From Paraburkholderia xenovorans LB400 (lineage in GTDB: Bacteria > Pseudomonadota > Gammaproteobacteria > Burkholderiales > Burkholderiaceae), in assembly GCF_000013645.1 (NCBI RefSeq), contig NC_007951.1, forward strand, positions 2,914,001 through 2,978,000: 64,000 nt of DNA, given 5' to 3'. The notes beneath the pieces were generated by a model that saw nothing but the letters and a program-made list of their open reading frames with translations, had not been told where the DNA came from and ran no database searches. This document shows, in pieces, positions 51,849 to 61,259 of this stretch. Position numbers and translations under genes: made by a program. How positions within the stretch are numbered: position 1 is the first letter of the stretch; each line of letters opens with the position of its first letter.

Positions 51849-53074
51849 TGCGTGCCCTCCGGCTTCAGGGCATAGACCGATCCGAAATCGAGATCGCGTG
51901 CAACGACGATCGTAAATTCTGCGCCCTGGTTCTGCGCCAGGGTCGGCGGGATATTGATAGTGCTGTCGAGCACGCGCGTGGCCATGTCGTTGCCCTGCTG
52001 CTGCGTGTTCTCGAACACCACCGACCCGTTGCTGTTGCCGCCGCGCGTGGCCAGATAGCCGATCGCGTCCTGCGTGATACCGAGCAGCATCGCCGCACCA
52101 ATGCGCTGGCCCCAGTGGTTGTTCACGTAGCCATCGACGCCCATCCGGCCGAGCGCATCGGCCGCCGGCGAGTCGATCTCGACCGTGATGCCATTCGGGG
52201 TCTTGATGCGGGCCGACAGGACGAAGACGCGCTTCTGCCCTGGCGCCAGGTTCGAGCGGTACTCGCTGTTGATCTGCGAACCACGCTCGATCAGCAGCAC
52301 GTTCCCGTCGTCCGAGTACACGTTCTTCGTGACCGTGCAGGTCGAAATTCCGGCCTCGGTCGAATCGAACGCGGTGTCGCCCACGCAGTCGATCTTGGCG
52401 CCCTGCGCGAGGGTGAGGCTGCGATTGCCGAGCATGGCGGCGCGCACGCGCGGCGTCGCTGTCGGCGTCAGTGCCTGGGCGAGCGCGCCGCCCGCCTGCC
52501 CCACAACCGGAGCCCCGGCGCCACCGGTCACGGCTGCCGCGACCGACGAAGCGGCACCTGCCACGCTGCCGGCCTCGAGCACGCCAGGCAGTCCGGCCAC
52601 AGCCTCTTGCCCGCCTCCCGTGGCCAGCAGGGGCGCGTCGTAATAGCTACGGGGTGCCGCCGTATGCGGGGTGCTAACCGGGGCGGCAGCCACACCCGAA
52701 GCCGGCACAGGACGAACGACAACGGCACTTGCGGGCACCGGTACCGATGCAGCGATGACCGCGGATGCGGGAGCATCCTTGAAAGTGCGGCCTTGCGTGG
52801 ACGTGTCGGCCACCGAGTCACGCCGCGCCTTCGCCTCAGCATCGTGGCGGGCGAGGAAGCCATGCACGGTCCAGACTGCACCGGCGCCGACGACCAGTAC
52901 GATTGCGATTGGCGTCAGCCACCAGGCCCGCGGACGGGTGCTACGGTACTGGCCCAGCGCTGGCATGCCGCGATCGGCAGACATCGGCACAGCACCGCCA
53001 TTCGGGTTGCGCGCTGGCTGCTGGCCCGCGGAGTCGTCGGGCTCGATCACGTTGCGTTCAGTATCGTCATTCAT
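51845..53074 (-). CDS. virB10: VirB10 inner/outer-membrane-spanning T4SS protein
   Basis: A 409-residue protein. A short cytoplasmic N-terminus precedes one membrane helix (WWLTPIAIVLVVGAGAVWTV, residues about 44-63). A long Ala/Pro/Val-rich periplasmic linker and the VirB10/TrbI C-terminal beta-barrel domain follow. The latter contains GAKIDCVGDTAFDSTEAG and VLLIERGSQINSEY. VirB10 forms the core complex with VirB7 and VirB9 and senses ATP use. ATG 53074 overlaps the virB9 stop by 8 bases and is preferred over ATG 53095. Confidence 0.94.
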   Translation of the reverse strand: MNDDTERNVIEPDDSAGQQPARNPNGGAVPMSADRGMPALGQYRSTRPRAWWLTPIAIVLVVGAGAVWTVHGFLARHDAEAKARRDSVADTSTQGRTFKDAPASAVIAASVPVPASAVVVRPVPASGVAAAPVSTPHTAAPRSYYDAPLLATGGGQEAVAGLPGVLEAGSVAGAASSVAAAVTGGAGAPVVGQAGGALAQALTPTATPRVRAAMLGNRSLTLAQGAKIDCVGDTAFDSTEAGISTCTVTKNVYSDDGNVLLIERGSQINSEYRSNLAPGQKRVFVLSARIKTPNGITVEIDSPAADALGRMGVDGYVNNHWGQRIGAAMLLGITQDAIGYLATRGGNSNGSVVFENTQQQGNDMATRVLDSTINIPPTLAQNQGAEFTIVVARDLDFGSVYALKPEGTQ

Positions 53075-53903
53075 CGCCGGGGCTCCGCAGGACACGCTTC
53101 ACGCCGCTGACCGTGGTGCCGTCATGCGGCGGCACGCCGTCCATGTCGTAGGCGTCGTTCCAGATCCCGACGACCTCGCGGCCGAGCCGCAGCACGAACC
53201 GCTTTGCGATTTCATGCACGGCAATCGTGTCGCCCTCGACGTGTTTGTCGACCACGCTTTCCGTGCCGTCGTCAGCCACCCGGAAAATCGCCGGCATGCG
53301 ACGGTTGTTCGGGATGCGCAGGTAGGTGAAACGCCCGTCGTCCCATGCGGCAGTCGGCGCGATGTCGTCAGAGTCCGCCATGACCTGCATCGTGTACCGT
53401 TCGTTGCGAACGACGGGCGGCTGAGCGAGACGCTTTGCGAGTAGTCCAGCGTCCGAATCCTCGTGAGCCTGCTTCGCCAGTTCGTCCGGATAGACGAAGG
53501 TCACGCGGTACATCACCCGGTCGTTGCCGAATTTCGACTGGAGCGGCAGCACCACCAGATCGAAGCTGTAGCTACGGCGATCGGTGCGGATCTCGAGATT
53601 CGAATCGTGCGCAGCGAGCTGCGGCTTCAGGTACACGTCGTGATCGCCCTTGTTCGCCACGATCTGCCAACCGTCCCGGTCACCGGGCGCAACGATCTGG
53701 ATCTGTTCATGCGGATCGAGCGCGATATGCGTAGCGAAACCGCGCTGCGCCTCGACGCGCACCACTTCGTCCGTGTGATAGATCACTTGGCGCACGCGCG
53801 AATCGTCGTTCCAGCCCGGCAGGTCGACCGCGTGGACCATGCCCGAAAACAGCAGGCCCACGAGCGCCATCGTGAACAGACGCGCGGAAAGAAGCGTTTT
53901 CAT
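53067..53903 (-). CDS. virB9: VirB9 core-complex protein
   Basis: A 278-residue periplasmic protein with a signal peptide (LFTMALVGLLFSGMVHA, residues about 9-25). The N-terminal domain (WNDDSRVRQVIYHTDEVVRV) and the C-terminal VirB7-binding domain (FTYLRIPNNRRMPAIF, FVLRLGREVVGIWNDAYD) are in the usual order. It overlaps virB8 by 4 bases. Confidence 0.94.
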   Translation of the reverse strand: MKTLLSARLFTMALVGLLFSGMVHAVDLPGWNDDSRVRQVIYHTDEVVRVEAQRGFATHIALDPHEQIQIVAPGDRDGWQIVANKGDHDVYLKPQLAAHDSNLEIRTDRRSYSFDLVVLPLQSKFGNDRVMYRVTFVYPDELAKQAHEDSDAGLLAKRLAQPPVVRNERYTMQVMADSDDIAPTAAWDDGRFTYLRIPNNRRMPAIFRVADDGTESVVDKHVEGDTIAVHEIAKRFVLRLGREVVGIWNDAYDMDGVPPHDGTTVSGVKRVLRSPGDE

Positions 53904-54619
53904 GGCGTGCCTCCCGCAGTCGTGGTCGCGGATGCCGCAGCCGATGCCGGCGGCGTATATTCGGGATCGCGGCTGTAGGCCGTGACCTTGAAGCCGAACG
54001 GATTGGCGATGGCCACGCTCTCGCGCGTAAACACAGGCGGCCTGTAGGTATAGGCCAGCGTGATCACGAAACGCTGCGTCGGCTCGGCATCGGCCTGGCC
54101 GTTCCTGAACGTCGTGCGCTCGACATGCACGACCGCGTGCCCCGGTTCATCGGGCGGCAGCGTGACCGAGAGAATCCGCACGCGCCGCTCGGTGCCCGCC
54201 CCGAGTTGCCGGTCGAGTGCATCGGAGCCGCTATAGATGCCGCGGTAGTCGCGTGCGACCACGTCATCGCTCATCGCGAGCACGCTATCGTAGTCCATCT
54301 GCAGCAGGCCCCAGTCGTAGCGTTCGCGCTCGCGCACATAGGTCTCGACCCAGTGCTTGTCCTGGATCTCCTTCGTATGCACATGGCGTGCATCGAGTAC
54401 ATCGATGACCTGGGACTCGCCCGTCAGGCGATCGACCTCGATCGGCAAGGGCACCACGCGGTAGAACGGCACCATCACCGCGAGAGCGGCAACACTCAGC
54501 ACGGCCACACCGACCGCGGCATAGGCGACATGCCACGCGCGCCGCTCGGAACGTTCCTGCAGGTAGGTCAGCGACGCCTCGATGTCGAGCACACGCTCGT
54601 AGTTGTGCTGCGCGCTCAT
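53900..54619 (-). CDS. virB8: VirB8 T4SS inner-membrane protein
   Basis: A 239-residue protein with a short cytoplasmic part and one membrane helix (AYAAVGVAVLSVAALAVMVP, residues about 32-51). A periplasmic NTF2-like domain follows with YVRERERYDWGLLQMDYDSVLAM near 90-112. It is an assembly factor for the T4SS channel. It overlaps the virB7-like gene by 4 bases. Confidence 0.94.
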   Translation of the reverse strand: MSAQHNYERVLDIEASLTYLQERSERRAWHVAYAAVGVAVLSVAALAVMVPFYRVVPLPIEVDRLTGESQVIDVLDARHVHTKEIQDKHWVETYVRERERYDWGLLQMDYDSVLAMSDDVVARDYRGIYSGSDALDRQLGAGTERRVRILSVTLPPDEPGHAVVHVERTTFRNGQADAEPTQRFVITLAYTYRPPVFTRESVAIANPFGFKVTAYSRDPEYTPPASAAASATTTAGGTP

Positions 54620-54804
54620 GACCGGTCTCCGCTATCCGGTATAGCTGGCCTGTCAGGAACAGGCTCGCTTTCCGACACAGGAGGCGCCCGGTTGACCGGC
54701 ACGCGATGCAGGCCGTCGGGCAGTACAGGCTTCGGCGGTTCGCTGCTGCATGCGGCCAGACTGACGAGACATCCGGCAAGAATCAGGGAGGTCAGGATGG
54801 ACAT
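54616..54804 (-). CDS. virB7: VirB7-like small lipoprotein
   Basis: A 62-residue lipoprotein with lipobox LAAC (Cys at residue 19) after a hydrophobic signal. A Pro-rich mature part contains HRVPVN. The position between virB5 and virB8 and the size are those of VirB7, which anchors the core complex in the outer membrane. The ribosome site GGGAG precedes the ATG. Sequence alone would not exclude an entry-exclusion lipoprotein. Confidence 0.8.
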   Translation of the reverse strand: MSILTSLILAGCLVSLAACSSEPPKPVLPDGLHRVPVNRAPPVSESEPVPDRPAIPDSGDRS

Positions 54805-54814
54805 GGATGCTCCC

Positions 54815-55510
54815 TCAGTTTCCGAATGACGCGGGAACCATCTGGTCCTGGAGCCGGCTGGTTTTGCCCGCGCGACTCAGCACCAGCTCGCCCTGCTGCT
54901 CAGCCACGAGCTTGTCTTCCGCCTCGGACAGCATCCGGAACAGTTGCAGTCTGGTCATCTCGTTGTTGACCGTCGTGGTCTCGGCCTGGATGCGTGCCTG
55001 CAGTTCGGCGACGCCCTTCGGGTCCTGGGTCACGTCGATCTGCTGCGCGAGGCTCTGGATCTGGTTCAGCTCCTGCAGCTCGGTCTGGTACGCCTGCTGC
55101 CCGAACGCCTTGTCCTGGAACGGCTTGCTCAGCGCGCGCTGGCACACCTGCTGGTCGATCCCGGTCTGGTCCTCGCAGTTGTAGATCTGGCTAGCCGAAC
55201 GCAGCGCCTGTGCGCTACCCGTCAGGCCCGAGTACCCGCCGTTCTGGATCGCCGTATAGACGCTCTGCCAGTTCGACGGCAGCGACTTCGCCACGACCGG
55301 ATTGCTCATCAGCGCACCGAAACCACGCGTGCCGACCGTCGACTGGTAGATCTGGATTTCCTGCCGCACCTGCTGCTCCAGTTGGGCGACCGTCGCGATG
55401 GCCTGCGCGACGTTCTGCGCGTCAAAGACCGGGATGCCCTGCGCGTGCGCACCGACGCACCACATTGCCGGCACGAACACGGCACCGATCCATCTGTTTC
55501 GTCCGTTCAT
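54815..55510 (-). CDS. virB5: VirB5 minor pilin
   Basis: A 231-residue secreted protein. The signal peptide RNRWIGAVFVPAMWCVGAHA is followed by VFDAQNVAQAIATVAQLEQQ and a long helical bundle, the VirB5/TraC fold. ELNQIQSLAQQIDVTQDPKG and QARIQAETTTVNNEMTRLQL lie near the C-terminus. ATG 55510 is chosen, with GAGGTG 6 bases upstream. In this operon virB5 follows virB6, the reverse of the Agrobacterium order. Confidence 0.9.
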   Translation of the reverse strand: MNGRNRWIGAVFVPAMWCVGAHAQGIPVFDAQNVAQAIATVAQLEQQVRQEIQIYQSTVGTRGFGALMSNPVVAKSLPSNWQSVYTAIQNGGYSGLTGSAQALRSASQIYNCEDQTGIDQQVCQRALSKPFQDKAFGQQAYQTELQELNQIQSLAQQIDVTQDPKGVAELQARIQAETTTVNNEMTRLQLFRMLSEAEDKLVAEQQGELVLSRAGKTSRLQDQMVPASFGN

Positions 55511-55537
55511 CGTCATCACCTCGCTGTCCATTCGCCT

Positions 55538-56692
55538 TTAATCGCCCTGCTGTCCCAGGTTCGCGCGCGCGGCCCGCTGATACGCGGGCGTCGTTCCTCC
55601 ACCCGATCCGCCGCCAGAGCCCGTCCGGTCATGAATCTCGCCGCCGGGACGCGGGCCGCGTCCGTTGCCCTTGAATGCCCGGCCGATAGCCGTCATGGCG
55701 CTGCGCGAAGCAACACCGGCCACGAACGCGCCGAAACCGGAAAGCGTTGCGCCACCTGACAGGCCCGACGCGACAGACGGCAACTGCCAGCCGACCATGG
55801 CGAGAAACACGCCGGTCGCAAACAGGCCGAGCGCCGTGGCGGCCGCCGCCGCGTCGTCGAGCGCGGCCGAGATGCCCTGCATCACGACCGACGCATCGGC
55901 GCCGGGCGAGGCAGTCGCATGAAGCGTGGTGAGATCGGAAGAAAACGCCGTGAGCGCCATGCCGAGGAAGGCAGCAACGAGCACCTGCAGCAGCGCGTAA
56001 TTGACGACCTTCGCGGTCCACGCCTCGAAGAAGCGGGCCGTCGGTGAAAACGCCGCGCAGGCGATGAAAACGGGACCTAGGCCGAGCACGAGATCGAGCA
56101 GCATCCGCGCCATCACGACCTCGAACGCGAGCACGATCAGGAAGATCGAGCCGCCGAGCGCGGCTATCAGGCCGCACGTAAAGTCGCCAATGGCGGCGGC
56201 GAGGCCGCTCGGACTGAATCCCTCATGCGTCGCCTTGTCGAAGTAGGCGTCCATCACGAGATCGATCTGCTGGTCGTAACAGTCGAGCGTCTGGTAGATG
56301 CTCGTTGCAGCTCCTTGACCCGTCGCGCTGCTGCCGTTGACTGAGCCGCACCCCGGATTGCCGCCGCCAGTCGTGTTCGCCGCGTTCTGGATCGTCTGCG
56401 CTAGCCCGGACGTCGCACCATCAACAGCGGTCACGACCTGCTGCTGGTAGATGCCAGAGCTCAGCGCGAACGCGAGCGTGATCGCCACCTTAAGTCCGCG
56501 CCACGCGAACGCCGGCACGGCTTCGTGTGCTTCACCGCGCACGACCGCGAGACCATAGGCGAGCACCCAGATCGTGACGCCAGTAGTGACAACAGGCACA
56601 AGCGCGCCGGACAGCGCCGACGAGACGTTCGTGACGTAGGTGGACATGCCGTTTTCGAGGGTGCCGCCGACAGCGGTGAAGAGGCCGCTCAT
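55538..56692 (-). CDS. virB6: VirB6 polytopic channel protein
   Basis: A 384-residue protein with five or more hydrophobic segments, among them LVPVVTTGVTIWVLAYGLAV, CGLIAALGGSIFLIVLAFEV and ALLQVLVAAFLGMALTAF. It matches the TrbL/VirB6 family. A periplasmic loop lies near residues 80-140. The C-terminus is Gly/Arg-rich. VirB6 forms part of the inner-membrane translocation channel. The ATG overlaps the virB4 stop by 4 bases. Confidence 0.92.
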   Translation of the reverse strand: MSGLFTAVGGTLENGMSTYVTNVSSALSGALVPVVTTGVTIWVLAYGLAVVRGEAHEAVPAFAWRGLKVAITLAFALSSGIYQQQVVTAVDGATSGLAQTIQNAANTTGGGNPGCGSVNGSSATGQGAATSIYQTLDCYDQQIDLVMDAYFDKATHEGFSPSGLAAAIGDFTCGLIAALGGSIFLIVLAFEVVMARMLLDLVLGLGPVFIACAAFSPTARFFEAWTAKVVNYALLQVLVAAFLGMALTAFSSDLTTLHATASPGADASVVMQGISAALDDAAAAATALGLFATGVFLAMVGWQLPSVASGLSGGATLSGFGAFVAGVASRSAMTAIGRAFKGNGRGPRPGGEIHDRTGSGGGSGGGTTPAYQRAARANLGQQGD

Positions 56693-59181
56693 CGCACACC
56701 TCCCTGCCCTGACTCCGGCCCTGGCAACTGCTTCGACTGGCGCGCACTGGCCTGTTCTGACTGCGCCGCTCGGCGCTTCGCCAACTGCTCGTGAAAGGCG
56801 GGCACCCAGTTCTGCGGCAGGTCGCCGACCTGGGCGCGGATCGTGTCAAGCAACTCCACGTTGTCGATCGTGCCGGACAGTACGTCGAGCACGTCGCCGA
56901 GACCCGCGAGATCGAGCCGGCCGATGGCCGACCGATGCCCCTGCTTGACGAGGAACATGCGGCTGTTCTCGCCAAGGTTGCGCACGATGTTGAATTCGGC
57001 CTCGGTCAGCTTGAAGCCGCGCACGTAGTCGTCATAATCGGCGCGCGGGTTCGGCAGGAAGAAGAACGTCGCGCTCTGCTCAATCAGCGCACTGGCGATC
57101 GGACTGCGCAGCACATCGGCCGGCGACTGCGTGTCGAAGATCCCAAGCCCGTTCTGCTTGCGTATCGTCTTCTGCTTGTTCTGGGCAAAATCGGTGAAGA
57201 CCGGATCGCCGAGACGCTTCCAGAATTCGGTCATGACGTACACGAAACGCCGGCCGTCGATCAGGTTTTCGGTCCGGTGCAGCAGGTACATCGTGACAGG
57301 CGTGGCGACCTCCGCGTCGTCGAGCAGCTCGGTATCGTCGAAGCCGAACAGCGTCGCGTGCGCGAGATCGATGCGGTCGGTCGGGTTGTCGAACACCCAG
57401 CCCAGGCGCCCGCCCGCGCACCATTTCGCGAGCCGCGCATGCAGGCTGTTCTCGCCGACGTTCGGCAGGAGCTGCCGGACCATCGAGAGACGCCGCAGTG
57501 GCTTGTCCATGCGCGCGACTTCGCGCACCGCGCGCGAAATGTCGAGCTCGTCCTTCGCGGACAGCGTCACACCGATATCGACGAGCTTGCGGACCAGGCG
57601 CTCCCAGAAGTCGATCACGGGTTCGCCCGGTTCCATCTGGAACGGGTTCAGCCCGGTCGGCTCGCCGCGACGGAACACCGTATAGGTGCCGCCCATCGCC
57701 CGGATAGCGATCTCGGTGCCGCGGTCCTTGTCGAACAGCACGGCCGTGATGCCGTACTTCGTCGCCATCGCGAGCAGGAACAGTTCGAGCACGGTCTTGC
57801 CCGCGCCGGCGCGGCCGATGATCTGCGTATTGGCGAGCGCCTTCTCGTCGAGCGAATCCTGCTTGTCGGGCGTGACGTGGAAGTTCAGATAAAGCGGCTG
57901 GCCGCTCGGCGTCTTGAAGATGGTGATCGCCTCGCCCCACGGATTGCCGTCGCGTTTTCCCGTCGCAAAATTGTGCAGGCTCGACAGGCCGCAGAAGTTG
58001 CGCGAGGTAAGCTTCGCCTCGCGCGGCCGATAGCGCCAGTTGCCCGGTAGCTGAGCGAACCAGGCTGCATCGGCGACGAGGTCGATCAGCGCGGTCTGGA
58101 AACCAGCATCGGCGAGTTGCGTGCGGGCCTTCGCCACGCTACCGGACACCTCATCCAGCGTGTCCCCGAGCACGGCCAGCGAATAGTGATATTCGCCAAG
58201 CACAAAATCGCCGTTGACCAGTTCGTCGAGCGCACGGTCCATCGCCTCGACCTGCGACACAGCGACGTCCTCTCCCGCGATCAGCTGGTTGCGCTGCCGC
58301 TCCAGCGCTTCTTTCGCGCTGGGCCGGTCGAGAATCGTAAACGACTGCGTCTCGATGTACTCGAAGTCACCGTACAGCAGGCCGTTGAGCATCCCTGGTT
58401 CGGTGTCTTCCGGGTAATCCTTCAGGTCGAGCATCGCGGCGAAGCGCGTTGCGGCCGGCATACGGATCTCGATCTTCTCGGCACCGACGAACAGGCGTGA
58501 GGTCGGCAGTGCCTCGCGAATCGGGCCGGACGGTACGGGCTCGCGCTCCCAGACGCCGTTCACCAGATAACCGAACAGTTCCAGTGCCGACGAATAGCGG
58601 CGCGGGTGTGGCGTGAAGGGGCTTTGCCGCGTATAGACGCCGAGCGCGACCGGATCGTAGGGCTTGAGGCTCGATTCGACCTGCGCGGCCAGCTCGGCCA
58701 TGACCTTCAGCGCGTCCAGCTGGTCGCGCCGGATATCGTCGCGCGTGCGCCGTGCGGCGCGACTGAAAACGCGCCCGAGCCGCGTCCGGTTCGGCCGGTA
58801 GACCACCGTCAGATATAGTTCGTTGGCCATCATCCGGTAGCCGGCGAAGCTCGCGTAGTAGCGCGTCGCCAGTTCCTCGCAGAAGCGGTTGCGGTACTCG
58901 GTCGAGAAGCGATCCGACACGCGCCGGCGCAGGCGATGAGACCACAACGCCACATGGCCGCCGGCCAGGCCCCGTACGAACTGGTTGAACCCGTCGTGCC
59001 GCGCGAGTATATCGGCCGGGTCCGCCGCCTCGAACGCAATGCCGGCGATCTTCCAGACCTGCAGATAGTCGCCTTCGCGCGTCTTGATGACGTGCTCGGT
59101 GACGTGCGTCGAGTACGGGATATAGCCTGAGAGCGGTACTTCCCGGTTGGCGACGGCTACTAATTGCGGATAGGCCGGCAT
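56689..59181 (-). CDS. virB4: VirB4 ATPase
   Basis: An 830-residue T4SS motor. The N-terminal CagE/VirB4 domain has MPAYPQLVAVANREVPLSGY. Walker A is IIGRAGAGKTVLELFL near residues 448-463. Walker B is in the RRFVYVMTEFWKRLGDP region near 645, where the usual Asp-Glu is Thr-Glu. VirB4 energises pilus assembly and DNA transfer. ATG 59181 follows the virB3 stop by 1 base and is preferred over upstream starts. Confidence 0.94.
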   Translation of the reverse strand: MPAYPQLVAVANREVPLSGYIPYSTHVTEHVIKTREGDYLQVWKIAGIAFEAADPADILARHDGFNQFVRGLAGGHVALWSHRLRRRVSDRFSTEYRNRFCEELATRYYASFAGYRMMANELYLTVVYRPNRTRLGRVFSRAARRTRDDIRRDQLDALKVMAELAAQVESSLKPYDPVALGVYTRQSPFTPHPRRYSSALELFGYLVNGVWEREPVPSGPIREALPTSRLFVGAEKIEIRMPAATRFAAMLDLKDYPEDTEPGMLNGLLYGDFEYIETQSFTILDRPSAKEALERQRNQLIAGEDVAVSQVEAMDRALDELVNGDFVLGEYHYSLAVLGDTLDEVSGSVAKARTQLADAGFQTALIDLVADAAWFAQLPGNWRYRPREAKLTSRNFCGLSSLHNFATGKRDGNPWGEAITIFKTPSGQPLYLNFHVTPDKQDSLDEKALANTQIIGRAGAGKTVLELFLLAMATKYGITAVLFDKDRGTEIAIRAMGGTYTVFRRGEPTGLNPFQMEPGEPVIDFWERLVRKLVDIGVTLSAKDELDISRAVREVARMDKPLRRLSMVRQLLPNVGENSLHARLAKWCAGGRLGWVFDNPTDRIDLAHATLFGFDDTELLDDAEVATPVTMYLLHRTENLIDGRRFVYVMTEFWKRLGDPVFTDFAQNKQKTIRKQNGLGIFDTQSPADVLRSPIASALIEQSATFFFLPNPRADYDDYVRGFKLTEAEFNIVRNLGENSRMFLVKQGHRSAIGRLDLAGLGDVLDVLSGTIDNVELLDTIRAQVGDLPQNWVPAFHEQLAKRRAAQSEQASARQSKQLPGPESGQGGVR

Positions 59182-59182
59182 G

Positions 59183-59503
59183 TCACGCCCTCCTCTTGAG
59201 GCGGACCGGCACATAGGCATGCCCGCCCCAGAAGCGGCGGTTGCCCTGGCGCAGCACCATGCGCACACGCAACAGGTACTGCGCGAGACGCTGGTCGTCG
59301 TGGCGCGTGATCATGCGCATCACGACGAACACCGGGATCATCAGGAAAAGGATCGCGACGCCGAGCGGCGGACTGGCGAGCAGCGCCCAGATGGCCGGGA
59401 TCAGCATGCCGCCACCGACCATCAGGAAGGCCACGAGGGGCACGCCCCAGATCATCGCCGGACGTGTGGCACCCTTGAAGACGGGATCCTTGAGCGGTTT
59501 CAT
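59183..59503 (-). CDS. virB3: VirB3 inner-membrane protein
   Basis: A 106-residue protein. The N-terminal DPVFKGATRPAMIWGVP motif is typical of VirB3. Two adjacent membrane helices follow (PLVAFLMVGGGMLIPAIWAL and PLGVAILFLMIPVFVVMRMI). A basic cytoplasmic tail completes it. It lies between virB2 and virB4. Confidence 0.93.
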   Translation of the reverse strand: MKPLKDPVFKGATRPAMIWGVPLVAFLMVGGGMLIPAIWALLASPPLGVAILFLMIPVFVVMRMITRHDDQRLAQYLLRVRMVLRQGNRRFWGGHAYVPVRLKRRA

Positions 59504-59519
59504 GGTTCGCGCTCCTGGA

Positions 59520-59861
59520 TCAACTCGTCGGAATCAGCATGCCGGCGATCACGGTCGCGCAGCCGACGAAGAGCCCGCCGATGAACACGTTCGCGATATC
59601 GCCGAAGCGGGCGTGCTGAAACATCATCCGGAAGCCGGCCCAGATGATGGAGATCGAGCAGATCACACCACCGACACCGAGCAGCGTCGTCTGGATCGTC
59701 GTCAGCAGCGTATTGACCTGGGAAAGCTGCGCCCACGCGGGCGACGTAGCCAGCAGTCCCACAACCGCCGTGGTCACCCATCGGGCTACCAGCCGAGCGC
59801 GCCATCCACCACCCGGATTGGCATAGCCACGCCCCATATAATTTAGCAATCCTGATTTCAT
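59520..59861 (-). CDS. virB2: VirB2 pilin
   Basis: A 113-residue prepilin. A long signal region ends in LLATSPAWA. The mature part is two hydrophobic helices (TTLLGVGGVICSISIIWAGF and IANVFIGGLFVGCATVIAGM). VirB2 is the major subunit of the conjugative pilus. The gene is 50 bases after virB1 and 16 bases before virB3. Confidence 0.92.
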   Translation of the reverse strand: MKSGLLNYMGRGYANPGGGWRARLVARWVTTAVVGLLATSPAWAQLSQVNTLLTTIQTTLLGVGGVICSISIIWAGFRMMFQHARFGDIANVFIGGLFVGCATVIAGMLIPTS

Positions 59862-59911
59862 GGATGACTCCTCTACGCGCTGAATCTTTCCGTTACTGCC
59901 TGGCTGACGGG

Positions 59912-60565
59912 CTAGAACACCACGGCGCTACCGTCTGGATCGACGCCGGATTGCGTGGATGACGTATCTGCCGGTTTCGATGGGTGGCGCAGTGACGACC
60001 GGGATGACTCCGGCGATCTGCGGATATCGGCATCGACCGGTATGACCGGAATCGGCGCAATGGCCGGCACGACGACGGACGTCGTGGGCGCCGACGCGGC
60101 GCTGGCGTTGCCGACCACGCGCTGCACATAGCCCGTCCGGTATCCGGTCGAGAAATCGCCACTGGCGTAACAGGACAGGCTTGCGAGCAGATCCAACTGC
60201 GCATCGACCGGTGCACGCGCGTGTGCCCGCCGCGCCAGCTCGAGGCAACCCTGGAGAATTGCGGCGCCTGCGGCCAGGTTGCGGCACGGGTCGAACGCGC
60301 TGCGCTCGCCCAGGCCATAGACCGGCCAGTTGGAGCGGTTCACCTGCGCGAGCCCGACGCTGAAATTCCAGCCGCCGCGCTCCAGCGCATGTACCGTTGC
60401 AACGGCCTCGGCCTCGTTTGCGGGCTGACGCTCAAGCCGGCCATGTACAACGCCGATCGCGTACTGGTTGAAGCCCGATTCGGTTCGCACGATTGCAGCC
60501 ATCGTCAACGGCGAAACCTGCGGCGCGCACTGCTGCGCGAGCGCGATGAAGTCGAGCGGCAACAT
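59912..60565 (-). CDS. virB1: VirB1 lytic transglycosylase
   Basis: A 217-residue SLT-type muramidase that opens peptidoglycan for channel assembly. The catalytic Glu is in AAIVRTESGFNQYAIG near residues 24-39. GLAQVNRSNWPVYGL near 72-86 is the second conserved block. The C-terminus is a Pro/Ser/Thr-rich tail. ATG 60565 overlaps the preceding stop (TGATG), so GTG 60568 is unlikely. No classical signal peptide is visible. Confidence 0.92.
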   Translation of the reverse strand: MLPLDFIALAQQCAPQVSPLTMAAIVRTESGFNQYAIGVVHGRLERQPANEAEAVATVHALERGGWNFSVGLAQVNRSNWPVYGLGERSAFDPCRNLAAGAAILQGCLELARRAHARAPVDAQLDLLASLSCYASGDFSTGYRTGYVQRVVGNASAASAPTTSVVVPAIAPIPVIPVDADIRRSPESSRSSLRHPSKPADTSSTQSGVDPDGSAVVF

Positions 60566-61140
60566 CACCGGCCCCCACCACTCGCGCCGTCCTGCTGCTC
60601 CATCTGCTGCAGGAACCTCGAGGCGGACTGCGACGGGTCATATGTGACCTGCGTGCTGCCCGCGCCGTAGAATTCGGTGAGCGTGCGATCCTGACCGCTC
60701 ACGTCCCACCAGACGCGGGTGTAGAGCCGGTTGTCGATCTCGACGTTGATCGCCCCGGTGGCGCGGCACAGCAACTCGCTCTGCTCGGAGCCGCCCCAGT
60801 ACAGCAGGTCTTCGCGGCAGTACCCACCGCTTGCGAAGGTGCTGGTCGCAAACGTGCCCAGGGAACCGCCGGCGCCGAAGTCGCAGGTCGGAAACGGCTC
60901 GCCGTGACGCAGTGCGCTCCATAGCTTCTCGATCGGCGGCACGCACTCGCTGTACTGTTCCAGGCCACCAGGATTGGACAGGCACAGGAGCACCTGGCAC
61001 CCCCAATCGTCTGCATGGGCCACGCCGGGTGCGAAGATCGAGGTGCTGGCGAGTAGCATCAATGCCATCGACCAGCGGCGCGCGATACGCTCCGCTGCAT
61101 GCAGTCCGGGGCACCAGGGAACAGTCCGATCCGTATTCAC
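60565..61140 (-). CDS. TrbM/KikA-type secreted conjugation protein
   Basis: A 191-residue protein. The hydrophobic signal segment MALMLLASTSIFAPGVAHA is followed by a cysteine-rich mature part, DDWGCQVLLCLSNPGG, then ECVPPIEKLWSALRHG and FPTCDFG. These recall the TrbM family. TrbM-type proteins are periplasmic and needed for transfer on some plasmids. GTG 61140 is preferred as start, because GGAGG lies 7 bases upstream and no in-frame ATG nearby has a ribosome site. It is the first gene of the T4SS operon. Confidence 0.7.
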   Translation of the reverse strand: MNTDRTVPWCPGLHAAERIARRWSMALMLLASTSIFAPGVAHADDWGCQVLLCLSNPGGLEQYSECVPPIEKLWSALRHGEPFPTCDFGAGGSLGTFATSTFASGGYCREDLLYWGGSEQSELLCRATGAINVEIDNRLYTRVWWDVSGQDRTLTEFYGAGSTQVTYDPSQSASRFLQQMEQQDGASGGGR

Positions 61141-61259
61141 AGCCGGCCCTCCATCCGTTCCTTCCATCAAGCCGAAGTACCGAACTGGATGTGCGCGGAA
61201 AAAGGAACCCACGGGGCCGGGGAGGCACGCCGCGGGTTCAAGGGGGATCAGCGCCAGAC

